In this document: one piece after another, positions 63,473-64,000 of the stretch
How the letters are laid out: every line of letters begins with the position of its first letter
Position numbering within the stretch: position 1 is the stretch's first letter
Assembly: GCF_000208745.1 (NCBI RefSeq)
Contig: NC_030853.1
Coordinates: 31,698,628 to 31,762,627 of the forward strand
Origin: Theobroma cacao
Taxonomy: Eukaryota; Streptophyta; Magnoliopsida; Malvales; Malvaceae
Reading direction: 5' to 3'
DNA: 64,000 bases
Program-made: the position numbers and the translations under genes
The notes under the pieces: model-generated
The model's database searches: none
What the model saw: the letters and a program-made list of their open reading frames with translations, nothing else
Told to the model about the DNA's origin: nothing

Positions 63473-64000
63473 GTCAAGACAACTAGACAAGGACAGACCA
63501 ACACACAACCCCTAAACTTTCTCCTCTCTCTCTTCCCCTCATAATAATAATACAGTAGTGTATGTCTATGGTATATAGTAGAATTGCTGTATGTTTGGTA
63601 AATCCAATCTGAAACTCTGTTTTAAGTCGCAGAGCAATACCAACTTAACACACAGACTTGACGCAGAGACTGACTCTCGAGTTTTATAAGTTAGACTAAT
63701 ACTAATCAAGGTAACTTCTTTTTCTTTTTCTATGGTTTTTTTGTGTTTAATTCTTCTTTCTCCAAACTGGGTCTTGTTTCTTTGGTTCTTTTAGTCATGT
63801 TTGTTCATGTGTTTGATCAGTTTTCTTGTAGCATGAATTTTCTCTATTCTTTTCGTATTGGCTGCTGAGGGTAATAAAAAAAATGTGAATTATGATAGCA
63901 TAAATTTAAATGTTTAAAACTGTTCTTTTCAATATCAGAAGAATGATATGATAAGCTTGAATGAGAGTAAGAGGTTGATGGTGAAAGTAGGAATCGCATT

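Noticed and set aside
62637..63486. Overlapping short ORFs on both strands near the right edge
   Set aside because: No splice structure, motif or codon pattern supports coding; this is best read as promoter-proximal intergenic DNA.

Overview
This is nuclear DNA from a flowering plant, most likely a eudicot. The genes are split by many short AT-rich introns with GT-AG borders, the intergenic DNA is AT-rich, and every recognisable protein is a plant family member. I cannot name the species. Eight protein-coding loci and one probable decayed small gene are supported. I checked the exon borders of the multi-exon genes by splice signals, by reading phase and against paralogues.

Layout. (1) 1-13734, minus strand: three tandem glycoside hydrolase family 3 beta-D-xylosidase genes. 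The first runs off the left edge and the second is interrupted by an unresolved base. They share a seven-exon structure. A small lipid-transfer-protein-like gene with an apparent frameshift and several orphan copies of duplicated flanking DNA lie between the second and third genes. (2) 15373-17057, plus strand: S-adenosylmethionine synthase, with an uninterrupted coding region and an intron in its 5' leader. (3) 19043-46603: three full-size PDR-type ABCG transporter genes of the ABCG37/PDR9-like clade, each with 24 coding exons. The first is on the plus strand and converges tail to tail on the second; the second and third are on the minus strand. (4) 49383-51158, minus: a chloroplast-type P-class PPR protein closely resembling Arabidopsis At3g06430. 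(5) 51919-58787, minus: a large SPL1/SPL12-type SBP-box transcription factor with ten coding exons. (6) 58788-64000: a gene-poor stretch ending in the promoter and leader of a plus-strand gene that lies beyond the right edge.

Functionally the window mixes cell-wall hydrolysis (xylosidases), methyl-donor and ethylene-precursor metabolism (SAM synthase), plasma-membrane export (ABCG), organelle RNA metabolism (PPR) and transcription (SPL). These genes do not form one pathway. The shared theme is local tandem duplication followed by divergence and decay.

I found no convincing new multi-gene system. The observations most worth following are: a GC-AG intron shared by all three xylosidases; loss of the usual N terminus in one ABCG copy; substitutions in the nucleotide-binding motifs of another ABCG copy; an unidentified ORF inside an ABCG intron; a probable insertion carrying an exon-like fragment; and orphan duplicated flanks that suggest gene loss from the xylosidase array.
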